Position numbers and translations under genes: made by a program | DNA from: Erythrobacter sp. | Lineage (GTDB): Bacteria > Pseudomonadota > Alphaproteobacteria > Sphingomonadales > Sphingomonadaceae | NCBI RefSeq assembly: GCF_024305245.1 | Contig: NZ_JAMWYX010000002.1 | Coordinates: 124,001 to 188,000 of the forward strand | Length of the DNA: 64,000 nucleotides | Direction of reading: 5' to 3' | Part shown: positions 16,993 to 27,300 of the stretch, piece after piece | Layout of the letters: each line of letters begins with the position of its first letter | Numbering within the stretch: position 1 is the first letter of the stretch | The notes under the pieces: model-generated | Seen by the model: only the letters and a program-made list of their open reading frames with translations | Told to the model about the DNA's origin: nothing | Database searches by the model: none

Positions 16993-17452
16993 CTCACCCT
17001 CCCGGTGATCCGCACCATGCAGTCGCGGCGCGAAGGAGTCACCATCTAAGCTACGATGATGTGGCGTTGGCTATCGCAGATGCGCGCGATCGAGCAGAAG
17101 TCATCCAGGCACCAGTCCGATAGGTCTACGCGCGGGCAATCACAACACACGCAGTCGTTCGCCTTTCCACCCACGTCAGGTCATGAGTATGGTCGTTGCG
17201 CGAATGGCGGATTTTGCGGGTTCGCTTCGCATGAGCGGCCATTCTGGCATGGACTCCGAAGCAGCCATTGGGTCAACATACCAAAGCCTTGCGCTTCAAA
17301 CATCTGGTGCACTGCCAAAGCATTCCCGTATTGACGTTTTTTTGACGATCGCGCGCTTGATCGAATTTTTGTGCGCGCCCATTCACGGAACCGCGTTTAG
17401 GTGGCCACCCCAAGCTCCAGGGCGCTTGAAAACCATAAGAAGGGCAGCGATT
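16993..17452. other. intergenic region between divergent HWE kinase and DUF885 genes
   Basis: 460 bp separating two divergent genes, so it should hold both promoters. The part near 17330-17390 is noticeably AT-rich for this genome (runs such as GACGTTTTTTTGACG and CGAATTTTTGTG) and is the likely promoter for the DUF885 gene. I cannot fix a -35/-10 pair. The DUF885 frame is open back to 17183, but those residues look non-coding. No other gene is supported. Confidence 0.4.
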
Positions 17453-19408
17453 ATGAAGCTGAGCCACAAATACATTCGGGCATCCTCGCTGGCCATGTTC
17501 GCGCTGACCACAGCGATGCCGCTGAACGCGCAGATGGCCAGTGGAACCGCTGCGGCCGCAAATGAGCATTCGGTAATCGCGGCCAGTCAAGATGCACCCG
17601 AAGGCAGGGTCAGATCCACAAGCGGAGAGATCGTCAGCTCCGCTGCGCCGGAGCAGGATGCGGCTCTCAGCATAGTCCCCATCGCTGCTACCGCCAATTC
17701 CGGCGGAGCGCGCGCGCCAGCGCAGACCGGTGACACCGCCATCGAATTCGCGCGGATCGCTGATGCCTATCTGGAGGCGGTGATTAACGCCATGCCGTTC
17801 GCGGTCTATTTCTCCCTGTCCGACATTATGGAGCCGGTGCATTCGGCGATGCCCGACAATTCACCTGCGGCCCTTGCGCGCTTCAATGCTCAGGAAGATG
17901 CGCTTTACCAAGCGCTTCTTGGCGTCGAGGCAAGCGGCCTTGTCGCGCGGGGCGATTGGGTCGCCTATCAGTCGATGAAAGAAATGATGGAGGCCAATAT
18001 CGGTCTCAGGCAATGCCGACTGGAAGGCTGGAATGTCAGCCACATGGACGGATGGCAGACCGCGTTTACAGACATTGCGGCGCGCCAACCGATCGCTACC
18101 GAGGGCGAACGGGCGGCAGCGCTGGAACGCTGGGCCAAATTGCCGGCCTTTATCGTTCAGCAGGAACAGAATCTCGCAGATGGCCTAGCCAACGGTTACT
18201 CCGCGCCGAAATCCGTCGTTCGCCGGGTGATCGGGCAGCTGGATACCATGCTGGCAACGCCAGTCGAAGGTCATCCGTTCTACGCCTTTGCGGCGAAATC
18301 GCCCGAAGCGCCCGATTTTCGGGCGAGCATGCGTGTGCTGGTCGAGACTGCGATCAATCCCGCGATAGAAGCCCATCGCGATTTCCTGCGCGACCGCTAT
18401 CTGCCTGCAGCACGCGAGGAAATTGCGATATCCGTCCTTCCCGGTGGGCGCGATTGTTACGAGGCCATGCTGCGCAGCTATCACAGCGCTGAAATCGGTG
18501 CCGAACGCACCTACGAACGCGGGCTCGAAACGGTTGAAATCCGCACCGGGGAGGCGATCGCGCGCGGTGAACCGCTTACGGGCGCCAAAGACCTTCCTTC
18601 GATCCTGGCAGCAATCAACGCACTGCCCGCAAACCGGTTTTCCAGCGAACAGGAATTGCTCGAATTCACGCGCGCATTCATTTCGGTTACGCGCGAGAAA
18701 ACGAAGCCCTTCTTTTCCTCGCTGCCAACGGCGGAAATGATCGTTGAGCCTTATCCCGATTTCCTGAAAGGAACCGGCCAGTCCTCCCGCTACGAAGCCG
18801 ATCCCGGTGGGAATGGTGCTGCCATTTATCGTATCCAGACGGACGAATGGGACACTCAGACGCGCGGAAGCGCCGAAATCACCGCCGTTCACGAAGGGTA
18901 TCCCGGCCACCATGTCCAGATTGCGACTGCGTTCGGCGTAGAGGGCCTTCACCCGATTACGCGCCTAGCGAGATCGACGGCTTTCATCGAGGGCTGGGCG
19001 CGCTATTCGGAAGCGCTGGCCGAAGAGGCGGGCCTTTATGCGGACGGGTATGGCGAGATCACCCGGCGCGCCTGGCCCGCACGCGGCATGGCGATCGACG
19101 CCGGAGTCCATGTCTACGGATGGTCCAATGAACGGGCCATCGCCTACGCGCAGGAGTCGGGTCGATTCGTCGGCGATTCAGGGCTCGATCTGCTTGATCG
19201 CATCGCTGTCTGGCCCGGCCAATTGACTGCCTATGATACAGGCGGACTCGAAATCATTGCATTGCGCGCCGAGGCCGAGGCGCGGCTTGGCGACAGGTTC
19301 GACATCCGGTCGTTCCACGACCGAATCCTTGAGAACGGCGCGATCCCGCTCGGGGCGCTGCGTGCTCATGTCGAGGCTTGGATCGCGGAGGTAGAAGCGA
19401 AGCGGTAG
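17453..19408 (+). CDS. DUF885 family exported protein (putative metallopeptidase)
   Basis: 651 aa with a Sec signal (SSLAMFALTTAMPLNAQ). The start is the ATG at 17453 behind AGAAGGG; upstream in-frame codons add no plausible leader. The diagnostic DUF885 motif ITAVHEGYPGHHVQIATA begins at about His480, with a further acidic segment STAFIEGWARYSEALAEE about 30 residues on, resembling a gluzincin HExxH...E site. Family members are considered peptidases on this basis, though few have been studied. It ends 62 bp before the convergent truncated-haemoglobin gene. No operon partner on its strand. Confidence 0.8.
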   Translation: MKLSHKYIRASSLAMFALTTAMPLNAQMASGTAAAANEHSVIAASQDAPEGRVRSTSGEIVSSAAPEQDAALSIVPIAATANSGGARAPAQTGDTAIEFARIADAYLEAVINAMPFAVYFSLSDIMEPVHSAMPDNSPAALARFNAQEDALYQALLGVEASGLVARGDWVAYQSMKEMMEANIGLRQCRLEGWNVSHMDGWQTAFTDIAARQPIATEGERAAALERWAKLPAFIVQQEQNLADGLANGYSAPKSVVRRVIGQLDTMLATPVEGHPFYAFAAKSPEAPDFRASMRVLVETAINPAIEAHRDFLRDRYLPAAREEIAISVLPGGRDCYEAMLRSYHSAEIGAERTYERGLETVEIRTGEAIARGEPLTGAKDLPSILAAINALPANRFSSEQELLEFTRAFISVTREKTKPFFSSLPTAEMIVEPYPDFLKGTGQSSRYEADPGGNGAAIYRIQTDEWDTQTRGSAEITAVHEGYPGHHVQIATAFGVEGLHPITRLARSTAFIEGWARYSEALAEEAGLYADGYGEITRRAWPARGMAIDAGVHVYGWSNERAIAYAQESGRFVGDSGLDLLDRIAVWPGQLTAYDTGGLEIIALRAEAEARLGDRFDIRSFHDRILENGAIPLGALRAHVEAWIAEVEAKR

Positions 19409-19470
19409 GAGGGCACGGCGCGAATCTGACGCTGGTGCGGAAAACGTTCCCCCAGCTGGTGCTTACCGTC

Positions 19471-20004
19471 TCAACGTTCGACGATGTCCTTTGACATTGG
19501 CGCAAGCTTCGCAAGCAGGCGGTTCTGTGCCGCGAACGGCACGCCCGCTTCGCGCATCGCGGCCTGCAGGTTTTCGACCAGCGCGTTGAGATCGGTTCTG
19601 GTCACGCCCATTCCGGCGTGCGCGGTGCGCATGTCGCGGCCGGTGTAATCACAGCCCGCACCGAGCAGATAGCAGAACTGTTCGTCCAGCGTTCGCTTCA
19701 GCCGCACCATGTCTTGCGCGGCGAAGATATCTGAGATGCGCGGATCGGACTCGCTCATTTCGACAGTGCGGATCGCGATTCGACGAATGCCTTCACGTCC
19801 GCCGAAATCGGCGACCAATCTTGCGCTGTCATAAGGCTTGGCGCCGGCATTGGTATCGCTCTGGGTGTAAGGATCGACCGGCAGTTCACCCGTCACGGGA
19901 TCGCGCACTTTTTCTTCGACCCCGAACTCGGCATCCCAATCGGTGCCTTCGGCGGGCGCCTGTTGAAGGAGAATGAATAGTGTGGCGGTAGCAGTCATCA
20001 GCAT
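19471..20004 (-). CDS. exported group 1 truncated haemoglobin
   Basis: 177 aa including an N-terminal hydrophobic leader (MLMTATATLFILLQQAPAEG) and an extra 50-residue acidic segment before the globin. The globin part is clear: LVADFGGREGIRRIAIRTVEMSESDPRISDIFAAQDMVRLKRTLDEQFCYLLGAGCDYTGRDMRTAHAGMGVT, with the proximal His at about residue 129 (RTAHAGM) and a Tyr in the YTGRDM segment. The start at 20004 follows GGAG and does not overlap the DUF3034 gene ending at 20027; longer starts would. Haem binding and periplasmic location are predicted, probably for O2, NO or redox sensing/detoxification. It is the second gene after DUF3034. Confidence 0.85.
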   Translation of the reverse strand: MLMTATATLFILLQQAPAEGTDWDAEFGVEEKVRDPVTGELPVDPYTQSDTNAGAKPYDSARLVADFGGREGIRRIAIRTVEMSESDPRISDIFAAQDMVRLKRTLDEQFCYLLGAGCDYTGRDMRTAHAGMGVTRTDLNALVENLQAAMREAGVPFAAQNRLLAKLAPMSKDIVER

Positions 20005-20026
20005 CAGGAAGGCTCCGGAAAATTCA

Positions 20027-21097
20027 TCAGAATGCGACTTGTGCGGACACAAACCCGCCGCGCTGATCCGAAAAGGTGGCGATCGAACCCAGGTCGACAT
20101 ATGCCGCCGTCAGGGTGACATTGTCGGTAACCGCGTAGGCAGCGAACAAATCCATCCAATCGTCTTCGCCCAGACCAAGATTGTCGGGCTTGCTGCGATA
20201 TTCGGCGCCGATCACCGCGCGGCGCGACAATTGATAGCCGAGCGAGCCTTCGAATTGCAGTTGATACCCCCGGCCAGCGGCCGCACCGAAGCCGAGCAAG
20301 CCGAGCTGATTGGCCTCGGTGAAGCGCGCAGTCGCGTTGATCAGCAGGCTGTGGGCCAAGAGCAGCTTGGTGGCGCTGATGGTGTAGTCCATGCCGTCAT
20401 CATCAGCAGCACCCAATGCGCGCACGATAGCGCCATCGCGATTGCGTTTGTGTTCGATCCCGACCGCAATCTGCGGCAACCAGGTTTCGCCATAGACGAG
20501 ATCACCCGCTACACGCATTTTTGCGCCGAACACTTCCTGACCGAAGGTAAATCCTTCGCCAAGCCCCAGCAGCGCGCCGGCATCACGGGTGTCGAAATCC
20601 GCCTTTGCGTACGACAGCTCCAGCCGATCGCCGATGCCAATCGCGACGCCATAGGAACGCCAGCCGAACTCAGGCAATTCGATCGCAGTGGCATGGGCGG
20701 ATACTCCGACCCCGCCGCCTGTCTGCCGGCCGGCAATGGAGGCCCAGCGCGCGATTCCACCCCCCGAAGCGCCTTCGACCGTGGTGATCCCGTTGGTCAG
20801 CAGCAACTTCCCCCCCTTGAATGCGCGCACCTTGCCGATCCGAAAGCCGCCATCGCCGAACGCGCTTGTGGATCCGAGGGGTTGCAATGCACGCTGCGTG
20901 GCTGCTGCAGGATCGCGAGCCAACGGCACAGCGGCAGTCTGCGGTTCTTCGAACCGTTCACTATCGAGCACGGGCGAATACGCGATTTGCGGCGCGTGCG
21001 TGGCCCGATCATCTGCCGCAGCAGATCCGGCCGCAGCGTGGCAAAGGCTCAGGAGGCAGGGGGCGAGCAACGTCATCGCGACGGGCGTTAATGGCAC
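20027..21097 (-). CDS. DUF3034 family outer-membrane beta-barrel protein
   Basis: 356 aa starting at GTG 21097; an ATG at 21076 gives a cleaner signal peptide (MTLLAPCLLSLCHAAAGSAAA) and is possible. The conserved DUF3034 opening KGGKLLLTNGITTVEGASGGGIARWASIAG is followed by regular amphipathic strands (YGVAIGIGDRLELSYAKADFDT and similar) and a terminal Phe (FVSAQVAF), as in outer-membrane barrels. The function of the family is unknown. It lies 22 nt before the truncated haemoglobin and is divergent from the cupredoxin/GGDEF-EAL pair across only 70 bp, so the four genes likely form one functional locus. Confidence 0.75.
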   Translation of the reverse strand: MPLTPVAMTLLAPCLLSLCHAAAGSAAADDRATHAPQIAYSPVLDSERFEEPQTAAVPLARDPAAATQRALQPLGSTSAFGDGGFRIGKVRAFKGGKLLLTNGITTVEGASGGGIARWASIAGRQTGGGVGVSAHATAIELPEFGWRSYGVAIGIGDRLELSYAKADFDTRDAGALLGLGEGFTFGQEVFGAKMRVAGDLVYGETWLPQIAVGIEHKRNRDGAIVRALGAADDDGMDYTISATKLLLAHSLLINATARFTEANQLGLLGFGAAAGRGYQLQFEGSLGYQLSRRAVIGAEYRSKPDNLGLGEDDWMDLFAAYAVTDNVTLTAAYVDLGSIATFSDQRGGFVSAQVAF

Positions 21098-21167
21098 AAG
21101 GTAAATAGCGCCTAAACCAGTCAGGGACGGTTTTTTAAGGGGTTCAGGTTAATTCCAATCCTCTGAT

Positions 21168-21806
21168 ATGCCCTTTCGCAGTTTCCCCTATTTCTTGTCG
21201 GCAATTACCCTTGCTGGCGCAGCGGCGCTTGCTGGCGGCGCATTCGTTGTGCAGGCGGCAACCGGTGCAAGCGTGCGGGTGCAGGTCGTTGACGTCAATG
21301 GCATGCCGGTGCGCGATGCGGTGGTTGAACTGCATCACGCTCGCGGTGCTTCCGGCCCGATCCGCTTCCCCTGGAAGATGGGCATGGCTCAGAAGCGCCT
21401 GCAATTCACACCTGGCACATTAGTGGTGGCCCAAGGCAGCACTGTTGCCTTTCCCAATCTCGATCAGGTGCGCCATTCGATCTACAGCTTTTCCAAGCCT
21501 GCGCGCTTCGAGATCGACCTTTACGGCCGCGATCAGACCCGTACGCAAAGCTTTCCGATTACCGGCAGCGTGAAGCTGGGTTGCAACATCCATGATGATA
21601 TGCGTGGCTACATCCGCGTTACCGACACGCCGTTTGCGGGCAAGACCGACCACAATGGCTATGTCATTCTGGCCGGGATGGCCGCGGGTAACGCCAGCAT
21701 AACTGTGTGGCATCCGCAATTGCGTAGCCCCGCCAATGAAATGAAATCCGCCTTCAGCGTGAGCGGCGCGGCGCAGGTGCACAAGATCAAGGTAACCTTG
21801 CGGTGA
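21168..21806 (+). CDS. cupredoxin-like exported protein ('methylamine utilization protein' type)
   Basis: 212 aa with an N-terminal signal/anchor (YFLSAITLAGAAALAGGAFVVQA). A plastocyanin-like fold is indicated by LQFTPGTLVVAQGSTVAFPNLDQVRHSIYSFS and LGCNIHDDMRGYIRVTD. His103, Cys139, His142 and Met145 are arranged like a type 1 copper site (H...CxxHxxM). The family is often annotated as a methylamine utilization protein, but no methylamine dehydrogenase genes are near. Its TGA overlaps the GTG start of the GGDEF-EAL gene. Copper binding and an electron-transfer or sensing role are inferred. Confidence 0.75.
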   Translation: MPFRSFPYFLSAITLAGAAALAGGAFVVQAATGASVRVQVVDVNGMPVRDAVVELHHARGASGPIRFPWKMGMAQKRLQFTPGTLVVAQGSTVAFPNLDQVRHSIYSFSKPARFEIDLYGRDQTRTQSFPITGSVKLGCNIHDDMRGYIRVTDTPFAGKTDHNGYVILAGMAAGNASITVWHPQLRSPANEMKSAFSVSGAAQVHKIKVTLR

Positions 21807-24142
21807 TCCGTAAGCTGACTGCGCCTGCAAATTTGACAAAGACATTCAACCGGCTTTCCAAGCTGCGGTTCGGTTCACTGCGGGCGCGCATCGCCGTGCT
21901 CTATGCCTCCTTGTTTGCGGTGGTGCTGGCACTTGTGGTGACCTTGGCAGGCAGCGGCCTGTCGCGCTTTGCCGAGACCAGCGCGGCACGCGATCTGGCA
22001 GCCAATGCACGGGTGTTTGACGAAATTCTCGCTGCGCGTTCCCGGCAGATGGGCGATCAGGCCGGGGTGTTGGCGCGTGATTTCGGGTTTCGCGAAGCTG
22101 TGGCAACCGGCGACGCGCCGACGATCGCCAGCGCTCTGAGCAGCCTTCAAAGCCGGGTTCGCAGCGATGCCGCCTTTGTGCTGACTCTCGATGGCGAGGT
22201 GCTCGCCGCAGATGCCAGCGCCGCTCCGGCAGCCGCCGATCTGTGGGCGCGGCTGGATGCCGGCGAAACTCGCGGGATTATCAAGGGCAAGGATGGGCTT
22301 GCACTGGCAGCAGCCGCACCGATTGAAGCGCCCGATCTGATCGGATGGCTGGTGATTGCTCAACCGCTGGACCGGGCCGAGCTGGATCGGCTGGTCGAAC
22401 TTGCCCCGATCGCGCTTGAAGCGCAGGTGGTGGAAGCCTCGCAGCAACCCGATTGGCTGCAAGCGGCCAATACCGGCGATGTGTTCGAACGCCAAGAAGG
22501 CGAGCGGCTGCTTTACCATGTGTCAGACCTCACCGTGCTTCAGGAAGGCGTCGCTCCCCGCCTGGTGCTCAGCCATTCGCTGACCGAAACACTTGCTGCC
22601 TATTCCGGCCTCAAGTGGCTGTTGGCTGCGCTGGCGGTGGGCGGGATCGTGCTGGTGCTGGGGTTGAGCTGGCGAGTGGCGCACAGCGTGACCCAGCCTT
22701 TGCAGCAGCTTGATGCCGCCACACGGCTGATCGGTGAAGGGCGCGAAGTCGCGCTCAACATTCCGACCGATGATGAGATCGGGCGGCTCGCCAGCAGCTT
22801 CAATCAGATGGTGACCGCGATCGAGGAACGCGAACGGCAGATCATTCATGTCGGTTTGCACGACGGGTTGACCGGCCTGCCCAATCGCAAGTTGTTCACC
22901 GAACAGCTGGCCAACACACTCGCGCGCCGCCGCGATGGCGAACAGGTGATGATCGCCTACGTCGATCTTGATGACTTCAAGATGGTCAACGACACGCTCG
23001 GCCATCCAGCAGGCGATACGTTGCTACGCACTGTCGCCGACCACCTGCGCGAAGATCATCCCGATGCGCTGATCGCGCGGTTGGGCGGCGATGAATTCGC
23101 GATCCTTGTCGATGGCATTGCCGAAGGCGATAGTCTGGGCGGCATAGCGGACGCGCTGCAACGCTGCTTTGGCCGGCCGATGACAATCAACGGACAGGCT
23201 GCGATCTGCGGTGCCAGCATAGGCATTGCCATGGCCCCGGGCGATGGCAACGATGGCGTCACTCTGATGAAGAACGCCGACCTTGCGCTCTACCGTGCCA
23301 AGCACGAAGGCAAATCGACCTACCACTTTTTCGAACCCAGCCTCGATGATGCCGCCCGGCGCCGGCGGCAGCTGGAAATCGACCTGCGGAGCGCAATTCG
23401 CGATGGCGAATTCGAGCTTCATTTCCAACCGCTTTATTGTGTCGCAGAACGCAGGCTGACCGGGTTCGAGGCGTTGATCCGATGGAATCACCCGACCCGA
23501 GGCCAAGTCAGTCCGGTCGACTTCATTCCTTTGGCGGAAGAAACCGGGCTGATCATCCCGATCGGCGAATGGGTGATCCGTGAGGCGTGCCATCACGCCA
23601 GCACATGGCCCGATGATGTCTCGGTCGCAGTGAATGTCTCGCCCAAGCAGTTTACCGCAACGGGGCTGGCCAGCACCATACTTCAGGCGCTGGCTGCCAG
23701 CCGACTTCCTCCCCAGCGGCTCGAACTGGAAATCACCGAGAGCATTTTCATCGCCGATATCGATGCTACGCTGACGACGCTGCATTCCTTGCGCAATCTG
23801 GGGGTGCGGATTGCGCTCGATGATTTCGGAACGGGCTATTCCTCGCTGAGTTACCTGCGTTCTTTCCCGTTCGACAAGGTCAAGATCGACCGCAGCTTCG
23901 TCGAGGACCTCGGCACCAACGGCAATGGCCATGCAATTATCCGTGCGATCACCACGCTGGCCGATGCGCTGGGGATGGAGACGCTGGCCGAAGGGGTGGA
24001 GGACATCGCCCAGTTCGAAGTGCTGGAACGTGAAGGTTGCCGCCACATTCAAGGGTTCCTGTTTTCGCGGCCAGTCCCTGCCATTGCCGTCGCTGGCTTG
24101 TTGCGTGACGGGGCGGGCTACCAGCGTCAGATCTGCGCGTGA
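21803..24142 (+). CDS. membrane GGDEF-EAL c-di-GMP protein with periplasmic sensor and HAMP domain
   Basis: 779 aa, GTG start overlapping the cupredoxin stop by 4 nt. An N-terminal helix (about 25-50), a periplasmic Cache-like sensor (about 55-255), a second helix, then HAMP (RVAHSVTQPLQQLDAATRLIGEGREVALNIPTDDEIGRL). The diguanylate cyclase domain has an intact GGDEF (residues 428-432). The phosphodiesterase domain has intact EALIRW at about 556 and DDFGTGYSSL, so either activity is possible. Coupling to the exported haemoglobin and cupredoxin next door suggests that an O2, NO, copper or redox signal controls c-di-GMP (inference). Confidence 0.88.
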   Translation: MIRKLTAPANLTKTFNRLSKLRFGSLRARIAVLYASLFAVVLALVVTLAGSGLSRFAETSAARDLAANARVFDEILAARSRQMGDQAGVLARDFGFREAVATGDAPTIASALSSLQSRVRSDAAFVLTLDGEVLAADASAAPAAADLWARLDAGETRGIIKGKDGLALAAAAPIEAPDLIGWLVIAQPLDRAELDRLVELAPIALEAQVVEASQQPDWLQAANTGDVFERQEGERLLYHVSDLTVLQEGVAPRLVLSHSLTETLAAYSGLKWLLAALAVGGIVLVLGLSWRVAHSVTQPLQQLDAATRLIGEGREVALNIPTDDEIGRLASSFNQMVTAIEERERQIIHVGLHDGLTGLPNRKLFTEQLANTLARRRDGEQVMIAYVDLDDFKMVNDTLGHPAGDTLLRTVADHLREDHPDALIARLGGDEFAILVDGIAEGDSLGGIADALQRCFGRPMTINGQAAICGASIGIAMAPGDGNDGVTLMKNADLALYRAKHEGKSTYHFFEPSLDDAARRRRQLEIDLRSAIRDGEFELHFQPLYCVAERRLTGFEALIRWNHPTRGQVSPVDFIPLAEETGLIIPIGEWVIREACHHASTWPDDVSVAVNVSPKQFTATGLASTILQALAASRLPPQRLELEITESIFIADIDATLTTLHSLRNLGVRIALDDFGTGYSSLSYLRSFPFDKVKIDRSFVEDLGTNGNGHAIIRAITTLADALGMETLAEGVEDIAQFEVLEREGCRHIQGFLFSRPVPAIAVAGLLRDGAGYQRQICA

Positions 24143-24208
24143 TTCTCTAGTCAATCCGCCGCTCTGCGGAGTGAGCCGCCGTTCGGCTCTGTCAGAGCAA
24201 ATGCACCT

Positions 24209-24289
24209 GTGGCTGAGCGCGGGATCGACGTCTGCCACGAGACGGTGCGGCACTGGTCGAACAGGTTCGGCCCGTTGTTCGCCGCCGGA
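24209..24289 (+). mobile_element. IS6-family transposase fragment
   Basis: The frame from 24209 gives VAERGIDVCHETVRHWSNRFGPLFAAG, closely matching the helix-turn-helix region of IS6/IS26-type transposases ('LAERGxxVSYETVRRWVxKFGP'). No catalytic DDE part is present; the frame continues as a Lys-rich tail into the leader of the autotransporter gene. An upstream GGCTCTGTCAGAGCAAA (24185-24201) recalls the terminal repeat type of this family, but I cannot find a matching opposite end. It is a degenerate relic between the GGDEF-EAL and autotransporter genes. Confidence 0.6.
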
Positions 24290-24395
24290 AAACCCGCCTT
24301 CCCCGTCAGCCGCGGGTTGAAAAAGAAGCACAAGACTCCTGTCGAAAACTGTGAGAGACTTTTGGCCTCACGACTCGAGATCAGGGGGAATATCA

Positions 24396-27300
24396 ATGGG
24401 TAAGGCGCGTTATCTTACAACCGTAGGTCTGATCGGAATTGCCGGGCTGAGCTGGTCGGCTTCCGCCCGAGCAGAGAACATCCACGATCGAACTAACGAG
24501 GAGTTAACCCTCGAGGCGCAGGGGGCGTTCGGCGGATATCGGGTCGAGGCACCGACTGCTCTGGCAGAGTCGCCGAACCTGGCGGTGCTCCCCGACTTCA
24601 TGGTTCGCCGCAATCTCGACGCCGTGCCCGTTCCGCCGACGCCGGAACTGATCGTACGCGACGACGTAGGGGTCAATTTCGGCGATCCGAACAACACGCA
24701 ACCATCGGTCGTCCAACTATTCGTGCAGAACAATCAGACCGGCGGTGTCTTTTTAAATTGCACCGGCACACTGATCAATCCGCGCACGGTGCTTTCGGCC
24801 GCGCACTGTTTCAACAGTCGTTCGTCCGAAGACTATGGAACGATCGACACAGCGCCGTTTTCGCTTCTGGTCTCCACCGGACAGACCACCAATGGTCGGC
24901 TATTCAGCTATCTCGGAACCGGCGCCAGCTACAGCCAGGGCGGCGTGGCGACCAGCACCGATGTCGTCATCCATCCCGCCGCCAACCTCGATAATGGCGC
25001 GCTCGAATTTCCCTGGGCCGACGTGGCTCTGGTGGCGCTGGACGAGCCGATCACGGATTCGGGCGCAATGCCGATCCTGCTGTCCCCGCTGACCGAGCTC
25101 ACGCGCGTTATTCAGGTCGGCTACGGCACCAACGGCACGGGCAGCGGCACGGCCGCCCCCGGCTCCAGCTTCCTGCGCCGGATCGGCGAGAACCGGCTGG
25201 GCATGGTCGGCAGCCTCGGCGATTTCATCGACGGCGTCTTCCCGGCCTTTGCACCATCGACGCAGAATCTGGGTCAGGTGTCGCAGGCCTTTTACTGGAC
25301 CGATTTCGACAATCCTAACCGCACGCCGGAACAGCAGGCGGGATGCGAATTCACCGGCACCAACATCAGCTGTGCGAATATCGATGCCGTGCTGGCGATC
25401 GATTATTTCGATGGTGACGCGCTGCCGCTGGAATCAGGCACTGCCCCGGGCGATTCCGGTTCTCCGCTGATCGTGGCCGATCTTTATGAATTCCCGGTCA
25501 TCGCGGGCGTCCTGTCGGGGGGATATGACTTCTTCGGTCTGGGCAGCGTCTACGGCGATGTCAGCTTCTACAACCCGCTTTATCCGTTCTTCGAATTCAT
25601 CACCGAGAACACGCCCTACAAGTATGTTTCGGCGAAGGCAGGGTTCGGGAACTGGTCCGATCCGCGGCACTGGACGCAGGATCTCGATCCCGGTTTCTTC
25701 ATCGATGACGGCACCGGCACACTGGTCAATGGCATCCCCGCGGGCAACGAGCCGGGCATTCTGAAAAGCGGGCCGAAGCTCGGTTCGGTTCTGGGGCAGG
25801 ATATTTCCGGCAACACCGGCGCACCGACTCCCGGTTTCGAGAATTTCGATATCAGCCTGCCCGAATCCTCGCCGTTGCTCGGCCTCGGCTCGACCGGGTT
25901 CGTGCCCAACAACACCGACGGTACGCCGGGCACGGCCTTCGATGCGCCTGCGCAATATTTCGATGTGCTTCTCAACCGCCCCGGCCGCACGCGCGTGGAC
26001 ATCGACGTGAAGATCGACAAGCTCGCGCTCGATCACGCGCTCGCCAGCTTCAAGCTGCCTCAGGGGCGCACCTTCGACACCATCATCGGCTATGAACAGT
26101 TCAACGGCATCGCGCAGATCGACGGCCAGTTCAATGCCGGTCTGGTCGCGCTGTTCGGCGGTATCACCGAAGGCCGGGGCACGATCGCAAGCGAGGCGGT
26201 GTTCAACTTCGGTGCCGGCATCGCGCCGGGCGGCCTGCTGGGTATCGGCACGCTGACCATCGACGGGGACTACATCCAGCTCGAAGACGGCGCACTGGTC
26301 ATCAATGCCACCAAGGTCCGCAATGTTCTGGTCAATGACCTGCTTGCGGTCACCGGCGATGCGAGCCTTGCGGGCAAGCTGATCGTGGCGTCGAGCGCGC
26401 GTGTGCGGTTCGGTGATGCATTCACCGTGCTTACGGCGGATTCGGTGCTTGGCGGTTTCGACGATACCTTGCTTGTGACGTTCTCTCCGCTGCTGTTCGC
26501 AGAGTCGCGGGTCGAGGGCGGCAATGTCGTCGTCGACATCAATGCGCGCCGACTGCGCGATCTGTTTGCGGGCAACCGGAACCTTGCATCGCTCGGTGCC
26601 GCTCTCGATACGCTGAGGTTCGGCAATCGCGGATCCCGGTTCACCGGCCTGTTCGACGTTATCGACGGCGCCGGTCTGGAATCGCTGGTGCCGACGCTGG
26701 CATCGCTCACGCCGACCAGCGCGTTCAATCAGACGATGCTGGCGAACAACTTTTCGCAACGCTTCACCGGGCAGATCTCGCAGCGGACGCTGGCGCTTCA
26801 CGGCGGGAACAAGGCTGCCGCGGTGTTCACGCCGGCAGGTGGCGCAGTCGCCAACATCGCTCAGACCAGCGCGACACAGCCGGGCCAGCTCGGGTTTTTC
26901 GCCACGGTCAGCGGCAGCTTCCTCGTGACGGGGCAGGAACGCAATTCGGGGGCCAATGCGCTGCAAGAGGCCGCCTTCACCCAGGCCGGGGAATTGACGC
27001 TCGGCACGGATTACCGGGTGAGCGACGACCTCATGGTCGGCTTTGCGATGACGAGCATCCGCAACGGAGCGGCGCTGACCGGATCGCAGCCGCGCGCCGA
27101 TGATACCAGCGTATCGGGAGCGGGCTATGCGGCGCTGCGCATGGGCAATGGTTTTGCCGACATCTATGCGGGCTTCTCGCGCCAGAGCTTCGGCATTTCG
27201 CGCGCGGCCCAGGGGGAGTTCCGGTCAGCGTTCGATACCGCGTGGAGCAATCCTGACGGACGCCAAAGCTTTGGCGGCGTTCGGGTCGGCCATGCCTTCA

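Noticed and set aside
24173..24189. GAGCCG-CCGTT-CGGCTC hairpin as terminator of the GGDEF-EAL gene
   Set aside because: Only 6 bp of stem and no T-run; it may belong to the IS relic instead.
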